Shown one piece after another: positions 32,496 through 40,450 of a DNA stretch of 52,708 bases. Below the pieces are notes generated by a model, which worked only from the letters and a program-made list of their open reading frames with translations, was not told where the DNA came from and searched no databases. Position 1 is the first letter of the stretch; each line of letters begins with the position of its first letter. The position numbers and the translations under genes were made by a program. The DNA is from CALJIC01 sp039805565 (GTDB lineage Bacteria; Chloroflexota; Chloroflexia; Chloroflexales; Roseiflexaceae), in the NCBI GenBank assembly GCA_039805565.1, contig JBDLTZ010000226.1:1-52708 (forward strand). Reading direction: 5' to 3'.

Positions 32496-33078
32496 GTGAA
32501 ATCGCTACAGCAGCCAGAGACACAGACGAGTGACAACCTCCTGCTGAGCGACAAGATCATCCCTGTTGCGGTCGAGGCGGCGACATTGCCCTCCTACTTC
32601 CTCGTCATGCTCCGGGTCGAGAACTGCGGCGGCACAGCCCTCACGAACGTCGTCGTCACCGACAACTTCAGCAACGAGACCAAGCCGCTCGAACCGAGCG
32701 CGAACACGGGCACTGTCAGCATCACGCCTGCGGACACCAACGGGTTCCAGAAGGAGAATCTGACCTGGACGATCGGCACGCTGGGCGGGTACCAGGCTCG
32801 CACACTGACCATCAAGGTCGGCGGCAGGCCGACTCGGCCGGCAAAATCGAGCCGACCACCGAGGACCAGGACGTCTTCTACAACGGTGATGGCGCCGGCG
32901 GAACCAGTGCGAGCGTCACGACCAGCAAGGGCCTGACGGCCTCCGTCGGCGCGATGTTCATCAACGCGGACGCCGTGCCTGTGCCGGGAGCCAGGGCGGC
33001 TGGGAGAGCCCGCCCGACGACAAGTGCGGCCTGATCGCCACCTCGCTGCCGCTCTCGCAGACGGACGTCGAACTCTAG
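32496..33078 (+). pseudogene. Remnant of a secreted repeat-domain (DUF11-like) protein
   Basis: The first frame (from ATG 32496 to about 32820) gives an Ig-like segment with YFLVMLRVENCGGTALTNVV and NLTWTIGTLGGYQARTLTIK, typical of DUF11-type repeats in bacterial surface proteins. The reading then shifts to a second frame (TTEDQDVFYNGDGAGGTSAS) near 32825 and to a third near 32995, ending DKCGLIATSLPLSQTDVEL before TAG. No signal peptide is present. Two frameshifts and a missing N-terminus mark it as a relic. The promoterless start and lack of ribosome site agree. Confidence 0.7.
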
Positions 33079-33111
33079 ATAATATCGCGAATCCTTCGAT
33101 TTGACGGATGC

Positions 33112-33143
33112 GAGACCCGGGGGCGCAGCGCCTCCGGGTCTCG
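33112..33143 (+). terminator. Hairpin after the surface-protein remnant
   Basis: GAGACCCGG (33112-33120) pairs with CCGGGTCTC (33135-33143). No T-run follows. The flippase promoter lies 28 nt further on. Confidence 0.5.
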
Positions 33144-33171
33144 CCATTCAGGCGGGTAGAACGCCGCCATC

Positions 33172-33180
33172 TGCTATAAT
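33172..33180 (+). promoter_or_regulatory. Extended -10 promoter giving a probably leaderless flippase mRNA
   Basis: TGCTATAAT ends only 8 nt before the ATG at 33189. Transcription normally begins about 7 nt after the -10, so the mRNA should start at or next to the AUG. There is no room for a ribosome site. Confidence 0.65.
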
Positions 33181-33188
33181 CCGCCCGT

Positions 33189-34778
33189 ATGCTCACACCG
33201 TCCGCACAGCTCTTCCTGGCCGCCGTCGCCGCCCTGCTGCCGCTGCTCGGCGTGGCCGCCTGGCTCTGGCGGCGCTACTACCGCGAGGACAGCGCCGACA
33301 CCGCCCGCGTCATCGCCCGCAACAGCGCCCTCCCGATCGCCGCCGGGCTGCTCAACAAGCTCATCGACTTCGGCTTCGCCGTGATCACGCTGCGGGCCCT
33401 CGGCCCCGAGGGCAGCGGTGCCTACGCCTTCGTGGCCCTGATCGTCGGGCTGTACTTCGTCACCGTCAGCAACTGGGGCCTCAACGACCTCACGGTGCGC
33501 GAGGTGGCGGCCGACCCAGCCCGCGCGCCGCGGCTGTTCAGCATCACGCTGCTGCTGCGCTGGGGCATCTCCGCGCTGCTCCTGCCGGTGTGCGCCGCGC
33601 TCGTGATTGGCTACGAGCTGCTCGGCAACCCGCTCAGCCCCGCCGCCGTGCTCGCGCTGGCGCTCCTGGGGCTGCACCTGTTCCCCGCAGCCCTGGCCGC
33701 GGCCTGCTCGGCATCCTTCCAGGCTATGCAGCGCATGGAAGTCACCGCGCTCGTCCTGGTAGTCACGAATATCGCCAAGGTCCTCGTGGGGGCTGCGGCG
33801 CTCGTACTCCTGCCAGACATCCCGGGCCGCGTCGTAGCGCTAGCGGCTGTGGCCCTGACGATCACCGCGCTCAACGCCGCCGTCTTCCTTGAGCTCCAGC
33901 AGCGTATGTTGTTCCGCGCGACGTTCGCCTGGGACTGGGTTCAGGGGCGCGCGATGCTGCGCGAGGCCTTCCCGCTGCTTCTCAACAGCCTGCTGATCGC
34001 GGTGTTCTTCCGCTTCGACATCGTGATCATGCGTGCCGCCAGCAATGACGTCAGCGTCGGGATCTACGACGCGGCCTACAAGCTGATCAACGTCACTCAG
34101 ATCGTACCCCCGTACTTCGTGGCGGCTCTGTTCCCGGTGCTAGCCCGCTACGCAGTGGCGGACCGCGCGGCCCTCGAGCGCGCCTCCACGCGGGCCGTCG
34201 GGCTGCTCCAGCTCCTCGCCTGGCCGGCCACAGTGGGGATCACCCTGCTCGCGCCAGAGCTCATCCTGCTCGTCGGCGGCCGAGCCTATCTGCCGGACGC
34301 CGCGCTGGCGCTGGCGGTGCTGATCTGGTACCTGCCACTCGCCTACGCCAGCGGCGTCGCCCAGTACGTGCTGATCGCCGTGCGCCGCCAGGGGACGATC
34401 ACGCGCGCCTTCGCAGCGGCGGCCACCTTCAACCTGGCGCTGAACCTGCTGCTGATCCCGCGCTACGGCTACCTGGCCGCCGCCGCCGTCACGGTGGCAA
34501 CAGAAGTAGCCCTGATCGTGCCGTTCCTCGCAGCCCTGCGCGCCGAGGGGGTGGCTCTCAAGCTACCCAGGTTGGTCTGGCGCCCAGCTACCGCCGCGCT
34601 CATGATGGGCGCCGTCATGCTCGCCACCCGCGCGCTCGTCCCGGGCGGCGCGTGGCTCGCCGCTCTCGCGGCCGCACCCGCCTACCTCGCAGCGCTGTGG
34701 GCGCTAGGGGGCATCGGGGCCGAGGAGCGTGCGCTGGCCCGCCGAGTGCTCGGGCGCGGCGTCAGGACCGGGGCATGA
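33189..34778 (+). CDS. Polysaccharide flippase (MOP superfamily, Wzx-like)
   Basis: 529 residues, with about 14 hydrophobic segments. The early NSALPIAAGLLNKLIDFGFA and LGPEGSGAYAFVALIVGLYF regions match the first helices of Wzx/RfbX lipid-linked oligosaccharide flippases, and GIYDAAYKLINVTQIVPPYF is typical of helix 7-8. One extra helix at the N-terminus (9-27) precedes the family core. It would move undecaprenyl- or other polyprenyl-linked sugar units across the membrane for a surface polysaccharide, but no glycosyltransferase or polymerase genes are adjacent. The transcript is probably leaderless. Confidence 0.88.
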   Translation: MLTPSAQLFLAAVAALLPLLGVAAWLWRRYYREDSADTARVIARNSALPIAAGLLNKLIDFGFAVITLRALGPEGSGAYAFVALIVGLYFVTVSNWGLNDLTVREVAADPARAPRLFSITLLLRWGISALLLPVCAALVIGYELLGNPLSPAAVLALALLGLHLFPAALAAACSASFQAMQRMEVTALVLVVTNIAKVLVGAAALVLLPDIPGRVVALAAVALTITALNAAVFLELQQRMLFRATFAWDWVQGRAMLREAFPLLLNSLLIAVFFRFDIVIMRAASNDVSVGIYDAAYKLINVTQIVPPYFVAALFPVLARYAVADRAALERASTRAVGLLQLLAWPATVGITLLAPELILLVGGRAYLPDAALALAVLIWYLPLAYASGVAQYVLIAVRRQGTITRAFAAAATFNLALNLLLIPRYGYLAAAAVTVATEVALIVPFLAALRAEGVALKLPRLVWRPATAALMMGAVMLATRALVPGGAWLAALAAAPAYLAALWALGGIGAEERALARRVLGRGVRTGA

Positions 34779-34791
34779 GAAGCGCGAGCCA

Positions 34792-34800
34792 TGCTATACT
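34792..34800 (+). promoter_or_regulatory. Extended -10 promoter of the glutamate dehydrogenase gene
   Basis: TGCTATACT, 71 nt before the ATG, giving a leader of about 65 nt that contains a small GGGAC/GTCCC dyad. Confidence 0.65.
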
Positions 34801-34871
34801 TTGAGCAAAGGGTGTCTGCAGGGACAGCGCCGTCCCAGGCGGCATAGCTCACTGATGAGAAGGGAGCCCTT

Positions 34872-36125
34872 ATGGCCGGCAAGCCGGAGAATATTTACAC
34901 CAACGCCCAGCGGCAGTTCGACATCGCCGCTGAGCGTCTGAACCTTGAGCCCAGCCTGCGCCAGATCCTGCGCGTGCCGCAGCGCGAGCTGACCGTGCGC
35001 TTCCCCGTCAAGATGGACGACGGCAGCATCGAGGTCTTCACCGGCTTCCGCGTCCAGCACAATATCACCCGCGGCCCCGCCAAAGGCGGCATCCGCTACC
35101 ACCCCGCGCTCGACATCGATGACGTCCGCGCACTGGCGATGTGGATGACCTGGAAGTGCGCCACCGTGAACATCCCCTACGGCGGCGCCAAGGGCGGCGT
35201 CATCCTCGACCCGAAGCGCCTCTCACTCGGCGAGCTCGAGCGCCTCACGCGCCGCTACACCAGCGAGATCGGCCTGCTGATCGGCCCCGACCGTGATATC
35301 CCGGCCCCCGACATGGGCACCAACGCCCAGACGATGGCCTGGGTCATGGACACCTACTCGATGCACGCCGGCCACACAGTCCCCGCGGTGGTCACGGGTA
35401 AGCCGATCAACATCGGCGGCTCTCACGGGCGCAACGAAGCCACCGCCCGCGGCCTGGCCTACATCCTGCGCGAGGCCGTCGAGGCGCTCAGCTTCGACAT
35501 CACCACCGCGCGCGTGGCCATCCAGGGCGCCGGCAATGTCGGCGCCACCATCGCCCGCCTGCTCGACGAGATGGGCGCGACGATCGTGGCGATCAGCGAC
35601 AGCCAGGGCGGGGTGTACAGCCGCGGCGGGATCTCGGTGATCGACGTACTGGCGCACAAGGAGCGCACCGGCACTGTATCGAGCTTCCCCGAGGCGGACC
35701 GCGTCACCAACGCTGAGCTGATCGAGCTCCCCTGCGACATCCTCATCCCGGCCGCCCTCGAGCACCAGATCACCACCCAGAACGCCGACCGTATCCAGGC
35801 TCGCATCATCGGCGAGGCGGCCAACGGCCCCACCACACCCGACGCCGACCGGGTGCTCTTCGACCGCGGCGTGTTCGTGATCCCGGATATCCTCGCCAAC
35901 GCGGGCGGCGTCACGGTGAGCTACTTCGAGTGGGTGCAGGGCCTGCAGGAGTTCTTCTGGACCGAGCGTGAGGTGAACGCTCAGCTCGAGCGCATCATGG
36001 CCGGCGCCTTCCAGAACGTGCTCCGCGCCGCCCAGGAGCGCAAGACCGACATGCGGACCGCAGCGTACCTGCTGGCTGTGGACCGCGTGGCTCAGTCCAC
36101 TCGCACCCGCGGGATCTACCCGTAG
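34872..36125 (+). CDS. gdhA: Glutamate dehydrogenase (Glu/Leu/Phe dehydrogenase family)
   Basis: 417 residues, the length of the small hexameric type. It interconverts glutamate and 2-oxoglutarate plus ammonia. Catalytic K107 lies in IPYGGAKGGV; substrate-binding K71 and K95 are in RGPAKGGIRYHP and MTWKCATVNI. The Rossmann motif is GAGNVG. The second strand ends in an acidic residue (AISDSQGGV), which favours NAD+, though this is an inference. A GAAGGGAG ribosome site precedes the ATG. The stop codon overlaps the GTG start of yraN by one base, so the two genes are probably translated from one mRNA. Confidence 0.95.
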   Translation: MAGKPENIYTNAQRQFDIAAERLNLEPSLRQILRVPQRELTVRFPVKMDDGSIEVFTGFRVQHNITRGPAKGGIRYHPALDIDDVRALAMWMTWKCATVNIPYGGAKGGVILDPKRLSLGELERLTRRYTSEIGLLIGPDRDIPAPDMGTNAQTMAWVMDTYSMHAGHTVPAVVTGKPINIGGSHGRNEATARGLAYILREAVEALSFDITTARVAIQGAGNVGATIARLLDEMGATIVAISDSQGGVYSRGGISVIDVLAHKERTGTVSSFPEADRVTNAELIELPCDILIPAALEHQITTQNADRIQARIIGEAANGPTTPDADRVLFDRGVFVIPDILANAGGVTVSYFEWVQGLQEFFWTEREVNAQLERIMAGAFQNVLRAAQERKTDMRTAAYLLAVDRVAQSTRTRGIYP

Positions 36126-36496
36126 TGCCTCGTGTGGACACACGCGGGCGGCTCGGCGAGTTCGGCGAGGAAGCGGCTGCGAACTACCTGGCGCGCGCCG
36201 GCCACCAGATCGTCGCCCGCCGCTGGCGCTGTCGGCGCGGCGAGCTCGACATCGTGACACAAGACGGCCAGTCGCTCGTGTTCGTCGAGGTCCGCACACG
36301 CAGGGGCGCCCTCGCCGGCTCGCCGGAGGAATCAGTCAACGCGACCAAGCGGGCCAGACTGGTGCAGCTGGCCTACAGCTACCTGGCGGCCTCATCACAT
36401 AGCGGCGAGTGGCGCATCGACGTCGTCGCGGTCGAGGTGGACCGTGGCGGACGCGTCGCTCGCATCAACCACATCCCCCACGCCGTCGGCGAGTGA
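36125..36496 (+). CDS. yraN: UPF0102 protein YraN (endonuclease-like)
   Basis: 123 residues. GTG start sharing its first base with the gdhA stop; a GTG three codons later is an alternative. The family core is complete: GEFGEEAAANYLARAGHQIV, then RRGELDIVTQDG and FVEVRTRRG, which form the PD-(D/E)xK-like active site. UPF0102 proteins are widespread and suspected to act in DNA repair or recombination, but this is not proven. They usually lie near rnhB or rsmI; here it is coupled to gdhA instead. Its TGA stop starts the next heptad array. Confidence 0.9.
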   Translation: MPRVDTRGRLGEFGEEAAANYLARAGHQIVARRWRCRRGELDIVTQDGQSLVFVEVRTRRGALAGSPEESVNATKRARLVQLAYSYLAASSHSGEWRIDVVAVEVDRGGRVARINHIPHAVGE

Positions 36497-36585
36497 CGGA
36501 AGACTGAAAACCAAAGGCGAAGGACCAAGGACCAAAGAAGAGGTACTCCGTGGTCCTTGGTCCTTCGCCGTTCGTCCGTGGTCCT
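36495..36585. repeat. Heptad inverted array spanning from one stop codon to the opposite one
   Basis: Thirteen consecutive 7-mers: GACGGAA, GACTGAA, AACCAAA, GGCGAAG, GACCAAG, GACCAAA, a GAAGAGG/TACTCCG centre, then TGGTCCT, TGGTCCT, TCGCCGT, TCGTCCG and TGGTCCT. It begins at the GA of the yraN TGA and ends inside the opposite gene's stop codon. Confidence 0.9.
36516..36569. terminator. 19-bp perfect hairpin within the heptad array
   Basis: 36516-36534 is the exact reverse complement of 36551-36569, with a 16-nt loop. It lies between convergent genes and could end transcription from both sides, although no T-run is present. Confidence 0.7.
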
Positions 36586-37114
36586 ACCCGTTCTTCGGCT
36601 CCCACACGTCCTCGAGCACGCAGTCCCACGGGAACTTGAACTCATCGGCAGCATCGTAGACGTGCGATTGGAGGTTCACCACGATCACCTCGGGCTCGCT
36701 CAGGGCCTTCCACCCGTGCATCACGCGCGGCGGAATTTTGATCAGCCGCGGGCGAGTGCTGCCGAGAAAGATCGGATTCACGTGGCCGAACGTAGGAGAG
36801 TCAGGCCTGATATCGACCAGCGTCACCTGGAGTTTGCCACGCGTCACTGTGAACTGGTCGGTGTGTACATCGTGCAGGTGCCAGCACTTCACCACGCCGT
36901 AGTCCGTGGCGCTCTGGTAGACGTGCTGGGGGAGCACAAGTCCCTCAGACTCGACCCACGGCTTGCTCCACAGCTCGATCACATCGCCCCGGCCGTCCAG
37001 ATGAACTTTCAGATCCTTGACGATCACGCCGTCGATGCTAGGCGCGCGGTACGGCGATTGCACCTTGTAGGGGATAGTCTTCAGCCAGTCGACAGTCACT
37101 TCGGCCGCACGCAT
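36584..37114 (-). CDS. RmlC-like cupin (dTDP-4-dehydrorhamnose 3,5-epimerase family)
   Basis: 176 residues from ATG 37114, with AGGAAAAAGC upstream on the minus strand. The RmlC cupin is seen in DYGVVKCWHLHDVHTDQFTV, which holds the active-site histidine region, then TRGKLQVTLVDIR and IKIPPRVMHGWKAL. RmlC epimerises the dTDP-4-keto sugar in rhamnose synthesis. The first 60 residues differ from canonical RmlC (no SFNQ..F motif) and rmlA, B and D are not adjacent, so it may act on another nucleotide sugar. Confidence 0.82.
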   Translation of the reverse strand: MRAAEVTVDWLKTIPYKVQSPYRAPSIDGVIVKDLKVHLDGRGDVIELWSKPWVESEGLVLPQHVYQSATDYGVVKCWHLHDVHTDQFTVTRGKLQVTLVDIRPDSPTFGHVNPIFLGSTRPRLIKIPPRVMHGWKALSEPEVIVVNLQSHVYDAADEFKFPWDCVLEDVWEPKNG

Positions 37115-37235
37115 GCTTTTTCCTGATTGTATGGACGGCGGGCACAACACGGCCCCTGCCGCAGTGTCGGATGTCTCGACGGGATGCCGCCCGAGATTAT
37201 AGCACGGCTCACCGGCGCAGGTGTGAAACTGGCGC

Positions 37236-37244
37236 TGCTATACT
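37236..37244 (+). promoter_or_regulatory. Extended -10 promoter of the CBS-domain gene
   Basis: TGCTATACT, identical to the gdhA element, 35 nt before the ATG. Confidence 0.65.
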
Positions 37245-37279
37245 TAGCGGAAGTGGGTAGAAAAAACTGGGAGGCCAAC

Positions 37280-37732
37280 ATGGAAAAAAGATACGTTCGC
37301 AACGTGATGCACTTCGGGGTGATATCCTGCCCGAGCGAAACCCCGGTCGATGAGGCCATGCGCTTGATGCAGACGCACCGTATCCATGCGCTCGTCGTCG
37401 TCGAGGGGCCGGGGTATCTGGCGGGGATTATCTCTCAGACAGATGTGATCCGGGCCTGGCAGGATGGCTCGCCCTACGAGCAGGTGATCCAGGGCCCCGT
37501 GAGCAGCGTCATGACCCGGAGTGTCGTGAGCTGCATGCCGGATATGGAGCTCAGCCGGGCGGTCAAGCTGCTCAATCGGCACCACATTCACCGCCTGGTG
37601 GTGGTGGAGGAGCGCAACGACGGCCGCTTCTGGCCGGTGGGGATCCTCTCGATGACCGACCTCGTGCGGGCGATGGACCCCACCGAGTCGCAGATGGCCG
37701 CCGTGCATCAGGACCAGACGCCGGCCCGCTGA
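37280..37732 (+). CDS. CBS-domain pair protein
   Basis: 150 residues from ATG 37280, with GGGAGG upstream. Two CBS domains fill the protein: about 1-60 (YVRNVMHFGVISCPSETPVD, then GYLAGIISQTDVIRAW) and about 70-135 (VSSVMTRSVVSCMPDMELSR, then WPVGILSMTDLVRAM). CBS pairs bind adenosine nucleotides such as AMP, ATP or SAM and usually regulate another protein. There is no attached effector domain, and the neighbouring pyruvate dehydrogenase operon on the other strand is the only hint of a partner. Its TGA stop begins a heptad array. Confidence 0.9.
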   Translation: MEKRYVRNVMHFGVISCPSETPVDEAMRLMQTHRIHALVVVEGPGYLAGIISQTDVIRAWQDGSPYEQVIQGPVSSVMTRSVVSCMPDMELSRAVKLLNRHHIHRLVVVEERNDGRFWPVGILSMTDLVRAMDPTESQMAAVHQDQTPAR

Positions 37733-37820
37733 CACAGGAGTCTCAGACCAAAGACGAAGGACCGAAGACCGAAGCGGGCTCTGTCTCCCGCTTCGGTCTT
37801 CGGTCCTTCGTCCAGTGTCC
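37731..37820. repeat. Heptad inverted array between the CBS gene and the E2 gene
   Basis: Starts at the GA of the TGA stop with GACACAG and GAGTCTC, then GACCAAA, GACGAAG, GACCGAA and GACCGAA. The inverted part has TCGGTCT, TCGGTCC and TTCGTCC. It ends 4 bp before the opposite gene's stop codon. Confidence 0.85.
37753..37812. terminator. 26-bp perfect hairpin, probable two-way terminator
   Basis: 37753-37778 and 37787-37812 are exact reverse complements of 26 bp, with an 8-nt loop CTCTGTCT. It is the longest perfect dyad in the window, lying between two convergent genes. A T-run is absent on both strands. Confidence 0.75.
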
Positions 37821-37824
37821 GTCC

Positions 37825-39267
37825 CTAGCCGACGAGCAGCGCCAGCGGGTTCTCCAGCAGCCGCTTGACCTCGGCGCCGAACTTGGCCGCCTCCGCGCCG
37901 TCAAGCGCGCGGTGGTCGGCCGACACCGTGATCTTCATGATCTGCTTCGCCACCACCTCATCGGTGTCGCCGACGAAGGCCGGCGTGCGCTGGATGGCAC
38001 CCACCGCGAGGGCTGCGGCCTGCGGCAGCGAGATGAGCGAGCCGAACTCGCTGACGCCGAACATACCGAGGTTGCTGACCTGGAATGTGCCGCCGTTCAG
38101 GATGTCGGAGGTGAGCTTGCCCTCGCGCACCAGGCCGATCAGCCGCCGCGCCTCACGCGCGATCGAGCCGAGCGAGCGCTCGTGGGCATTCATCAGCACT
38201 GGCGCCACCAGGCCGCTCTCGAGCGCGACCGCGATCGAGAGGTTGACGACGTCGTGCTGCTGGATGCCCTCCTCGGTGTAGGAGACGTTCAGCTGCGGGT
38301 TGCTCACCAGGGCTGTGGCGCTGGCCTTGAGCACGAGGTCGTTGACGGAGACCTGGGCCTCCTTGGGCAGACCCTCATTGACCTGCTTCCGCAGCGCCAG
38401 CGCCGCCCCCATGTCCACGTCGAAGGTGACGAAGACGTGCGGGATGGACTGCCAGTTCTGCAGCGTGCGCCGGGCGATCGTTCGCCGCATGCTGGTGAGC
38501 GGAACGAGCTTGCCGCCGCTGCTGGGAGCGGGGGCCGGAGCTGCCGCCGGGGCCTGCTGTGCCGGAGCTGCCGCCGGTGCTGGTGCCGCCGGTGCCGGGG
38601 TCTGCTGTGCCGGAGCAGCCGGTGCCGGAGCGGGGGCAGCCGCCGGGGACGCCACAGGAGCCTGCTGCGCCGGTGCCGCCGGTGCCGCCGGTGCCGCCGG
38701 TGCCTTGCCGCTGCCGACAAACGCCTCGACGTCATCGCGCACGACGCGCCCGCCAGGGCCGCTGCCCTGGATCTGGCGCAGGCTCACGCCGGCCTCGCGC
38801 GCCATGCGTCGGGCCAGCGGCGAGGCCTTCACCTCGAGCTCGCTCGCGGCATCGATCGGCGTCTGCCCGTTTGCGGGCGCGGGCTGCGCTGCCGGTGCCG
38901 CGACAGCAGAACTGCCAGTGCTGGCCGCCTGTGCATCGGGGCGCGCCTCGCCGCCCTCGCCGGCCCCAGCGGGCGCCGCGGCGCCCTCACTAGCCCCAGC
39001 GGGCGCTGGAGTCGCCTCATCGCTGCTGGCACCGTCACCACCGAGCCGCGCGATCACCGAGTTCACCGGTGCCGTCTGACCCTCCTGCACCACGATCTCG
39101 GAGATCGTGCCCGAGGCGAACGCCTCGATCTCGATCGTGACCTTATCGGTCTCGATCTCGGCGATCGCCTCGCCCTTCTTGACGTCGTCGCCGGGCTTCT
39201 TCAGCCACTTGACGATCGTCCCCTCCTGCATGTCGAAGCCCATCTTGGGCATCGTAATATCTGGCAT
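37825..39267 (-). CDS. Dihydrolipoyl acyltransferase (E2) of a 2-oxoacid dehydrogenase
   Basis: 480 residues. One lipoyl domain (1-75) with the lipoylated lysine K42 in EIETDKVTIEIEAFASG; a first Ala/Pro/Gly linker; a peripheral-subunit-binding domain (about 155-195, VKASPLARRMAREAGVSL); a long flexible Ala/Pro/Gln linker; and the catalytic domain ending with H452 and D456 in SADHRALDG. It transfers the acyl group from E1 to coenzyme A. The E1 genes lie just upstream on the same strand. Pyruvate and acetoin are the likely substrates. It ends the operon. Confidence 0.93.
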   Translation of the reverse strand: MPDITMPKMGFDMQEGTIVKWLKKPGDDVKKGEAIAEIETDKVTIEIEAFASGTISEIVVQEGQTAPVNSVIARLGGDGASSDEATPAPAGASEGAAAPAGAGEGGEARPDAQAASTGSSAVAAPAAQPAPANGQTPIDAASELEVKASPLARRMAREAGVSLRQIQGSGPGGRVVRDDVEAFVGSGKAPAAPAAPAAPAQQAPVASPAAAPAPAPAAPAQQTPAPAAPAPAAAPAQQAPAAAPAPAPSSGGKLVPLTSMRRTIARRTLQNWQSIPHVFVTFDVDMGAALALRKQVNEGLPKEAQVSVNDLVLKASATALVSNPQLNVSYTEEGIQQHDVVNLSIAVALESGLVAPVLMNAHERSLGSIAREARRLIGLVREGKLTSDILNGGTFQVSNLGMFGVSEFGSLISLPQAAALAVGAIQRTPAFVGDTDEVVAKQIMKITVSADHRALDGAEAAKFGAEVKRLLENPLALLVG

Positions 39268-39377
39268 GGTCTGCCTCTCCCTACACCCACCACGGGGTTT
39301 GAAGGGGCGCCCTGAGGGCGTGTGGCCCCTCCAAGAAGAAGAACAACGATCCTTCTCGGGGCTTGCGCCCCCCCGCT

Positions 39378-40346
39378 CTACGCCAGGACGTTGCGGATCG
39401 CGGCCGCGATGCGGTCAACCGTGACGACCGTCTGGAGCTCGAGGTTCTTCGAGTAGGGCATCGGCACCTCTTTGAAGTTTACGCGCGCGATCGGCGCGTC
39501 GAGGTAATCGAAGCCATACTCGTACAGCCGGGAGGAAATCTCGGCACTGGTGCCAAACGACTGCCAGTCCTCGGTGACCACGACGCCGCGGTGGGTCTTC
39601 TTGAAGCTCTCAATCGCGACGCTCATATCCAGCGGGCGGATCGTCCGCAGGTCCACGACCTCGACCTCGATGCCCTCTTTCGCCAGGATCTCGGCGGCCT
39701 GGAGCGTGAGGTGGACCATGCGCGAGTAGGTCACCACCGTGATGTGCTTACCCTCGCGCGCCAGAGTCGACTTACCGATCGGAACGGTATAGCTCTCCTC
39801 GGGGACCTCGCCCTTGATGGTGTACATCAGCGTGTGCTCGATAAACACCACCGGGTCCGGGTCCTCGATCGCCGCACGCAGCAGGCCCTTCGCATCGTAT
39901 GGGGTGGCCGGCGCCACGACCTTAAGGCCGGGCATGTAGGCGAACATCGAGTCGAACGACTGCGAGTGGGTGGCCGAGAGCTGTGTCCAGCCGTTAGTGG
40001 TGCGAAGCACCATCGGAACCGTCATCTGGCCACCGAACATACTGTAGATCTTCGCGGCGTGGTTGAACAGCGCGTCGAAGGCCAGCAGCGAGAAGTTCAC
40101 CGACATAATCTCGGCGATCGGGCGCATGCCAACCATCGCTGCGCCCACGGCCAGCCCTACGATGCCGGACTCAGCGATCGGTGCGTCGCGGATGCGATCG
40201 GGGCCGTACTGCTCGAGGAAGCCGGCCGTGACGCCGTAGGTGCTGCCGTAGTGGCCGATATCCTCACCGATAATGAAGACACTCTCGTCCTTCATGGCCT
40301 CGTGGAGCGCCTGGCGCAGCGCCTCACGTACAGTGATAACTGGCAT
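39378..40346 (-). CDS. 2-oxoacid dehydrogenase E1 beta subunit
   Basis: 322 residues, the normal length. With the alpha subunit it forms the thiamine diphosphate-dependent E1. Family features: MPVITVREALRQALHEAMKD, GEDIGHYGSTYGVTAGF, DAPIAESGIVGLAVGAAMVG, and the transketolase C-terminal domain with VEVVDLRTIRPLDM. These match the PdhB/AcoB group. The gap to E2 is 110 bp and contains no gene, only C/T-rich sequence. Confidence 0.93.
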   Translation of the reverse strand: MPVITVREALRQALHEAMKDESVFIIGEDIGHYGSTYGVTAGFLEQYGPDRIRDAPIAESGIVGLAVGAAMVGMRPIAEIMSVNFSLLAFDALFNHAAKIYSMFGGQMTVPMVLRTTNGWTQLSATHSQSFDSMFAYMPGLKVVAPATPYDAKGLLRAAIEDPDPVVFIEHTLMYTIKGEVPEESYTVPIGKSTLAREGKHITVVTYSRMVHLTLQAAEILAKEGIEVEVVDLRTIRPLDMSVAIESFKKTHRGVVVTEDWQSFGTSAEISSRLYEYGFDYLDAPIARVNFKEVPMPYSKNLELQTVVTVDRIAAAIRNVLA

Positions 40347-40372
40347 GTTTTTGTACTATCCTCAACTCTGTA

Positions 40373-40450
40373 GTGCAAAGTGTAAAGTGAAAAGGGCACC
40401 ATGCAGCCGGTCTGGCCGTGGCCGCATCGCACGTTGCACGTTTCACTACT
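40373..40450 (-). repeat. Heptad array between the E1 alpha and beta genes
   Basis: On the plus strand GTGCAAA, GTGTAAA and GTGAAAA at 40373-40393, then after about 36 bp the inverted CACGTTG, CACGTTT and CACTACT at 40430-40450. The second group starts directly at the E1 alpha stop codon (minus-strand TAG 40448-40446). The array thus lies inside the operon. Confidence 0.8.

Noticed and set aside
38500..38720. A repeat insertion in the E2 gene
   Set aside because: The Ala/Pro/Gln repeats are the normal flexible linker of E2 proteins, and the DNA has no 7-bp period.
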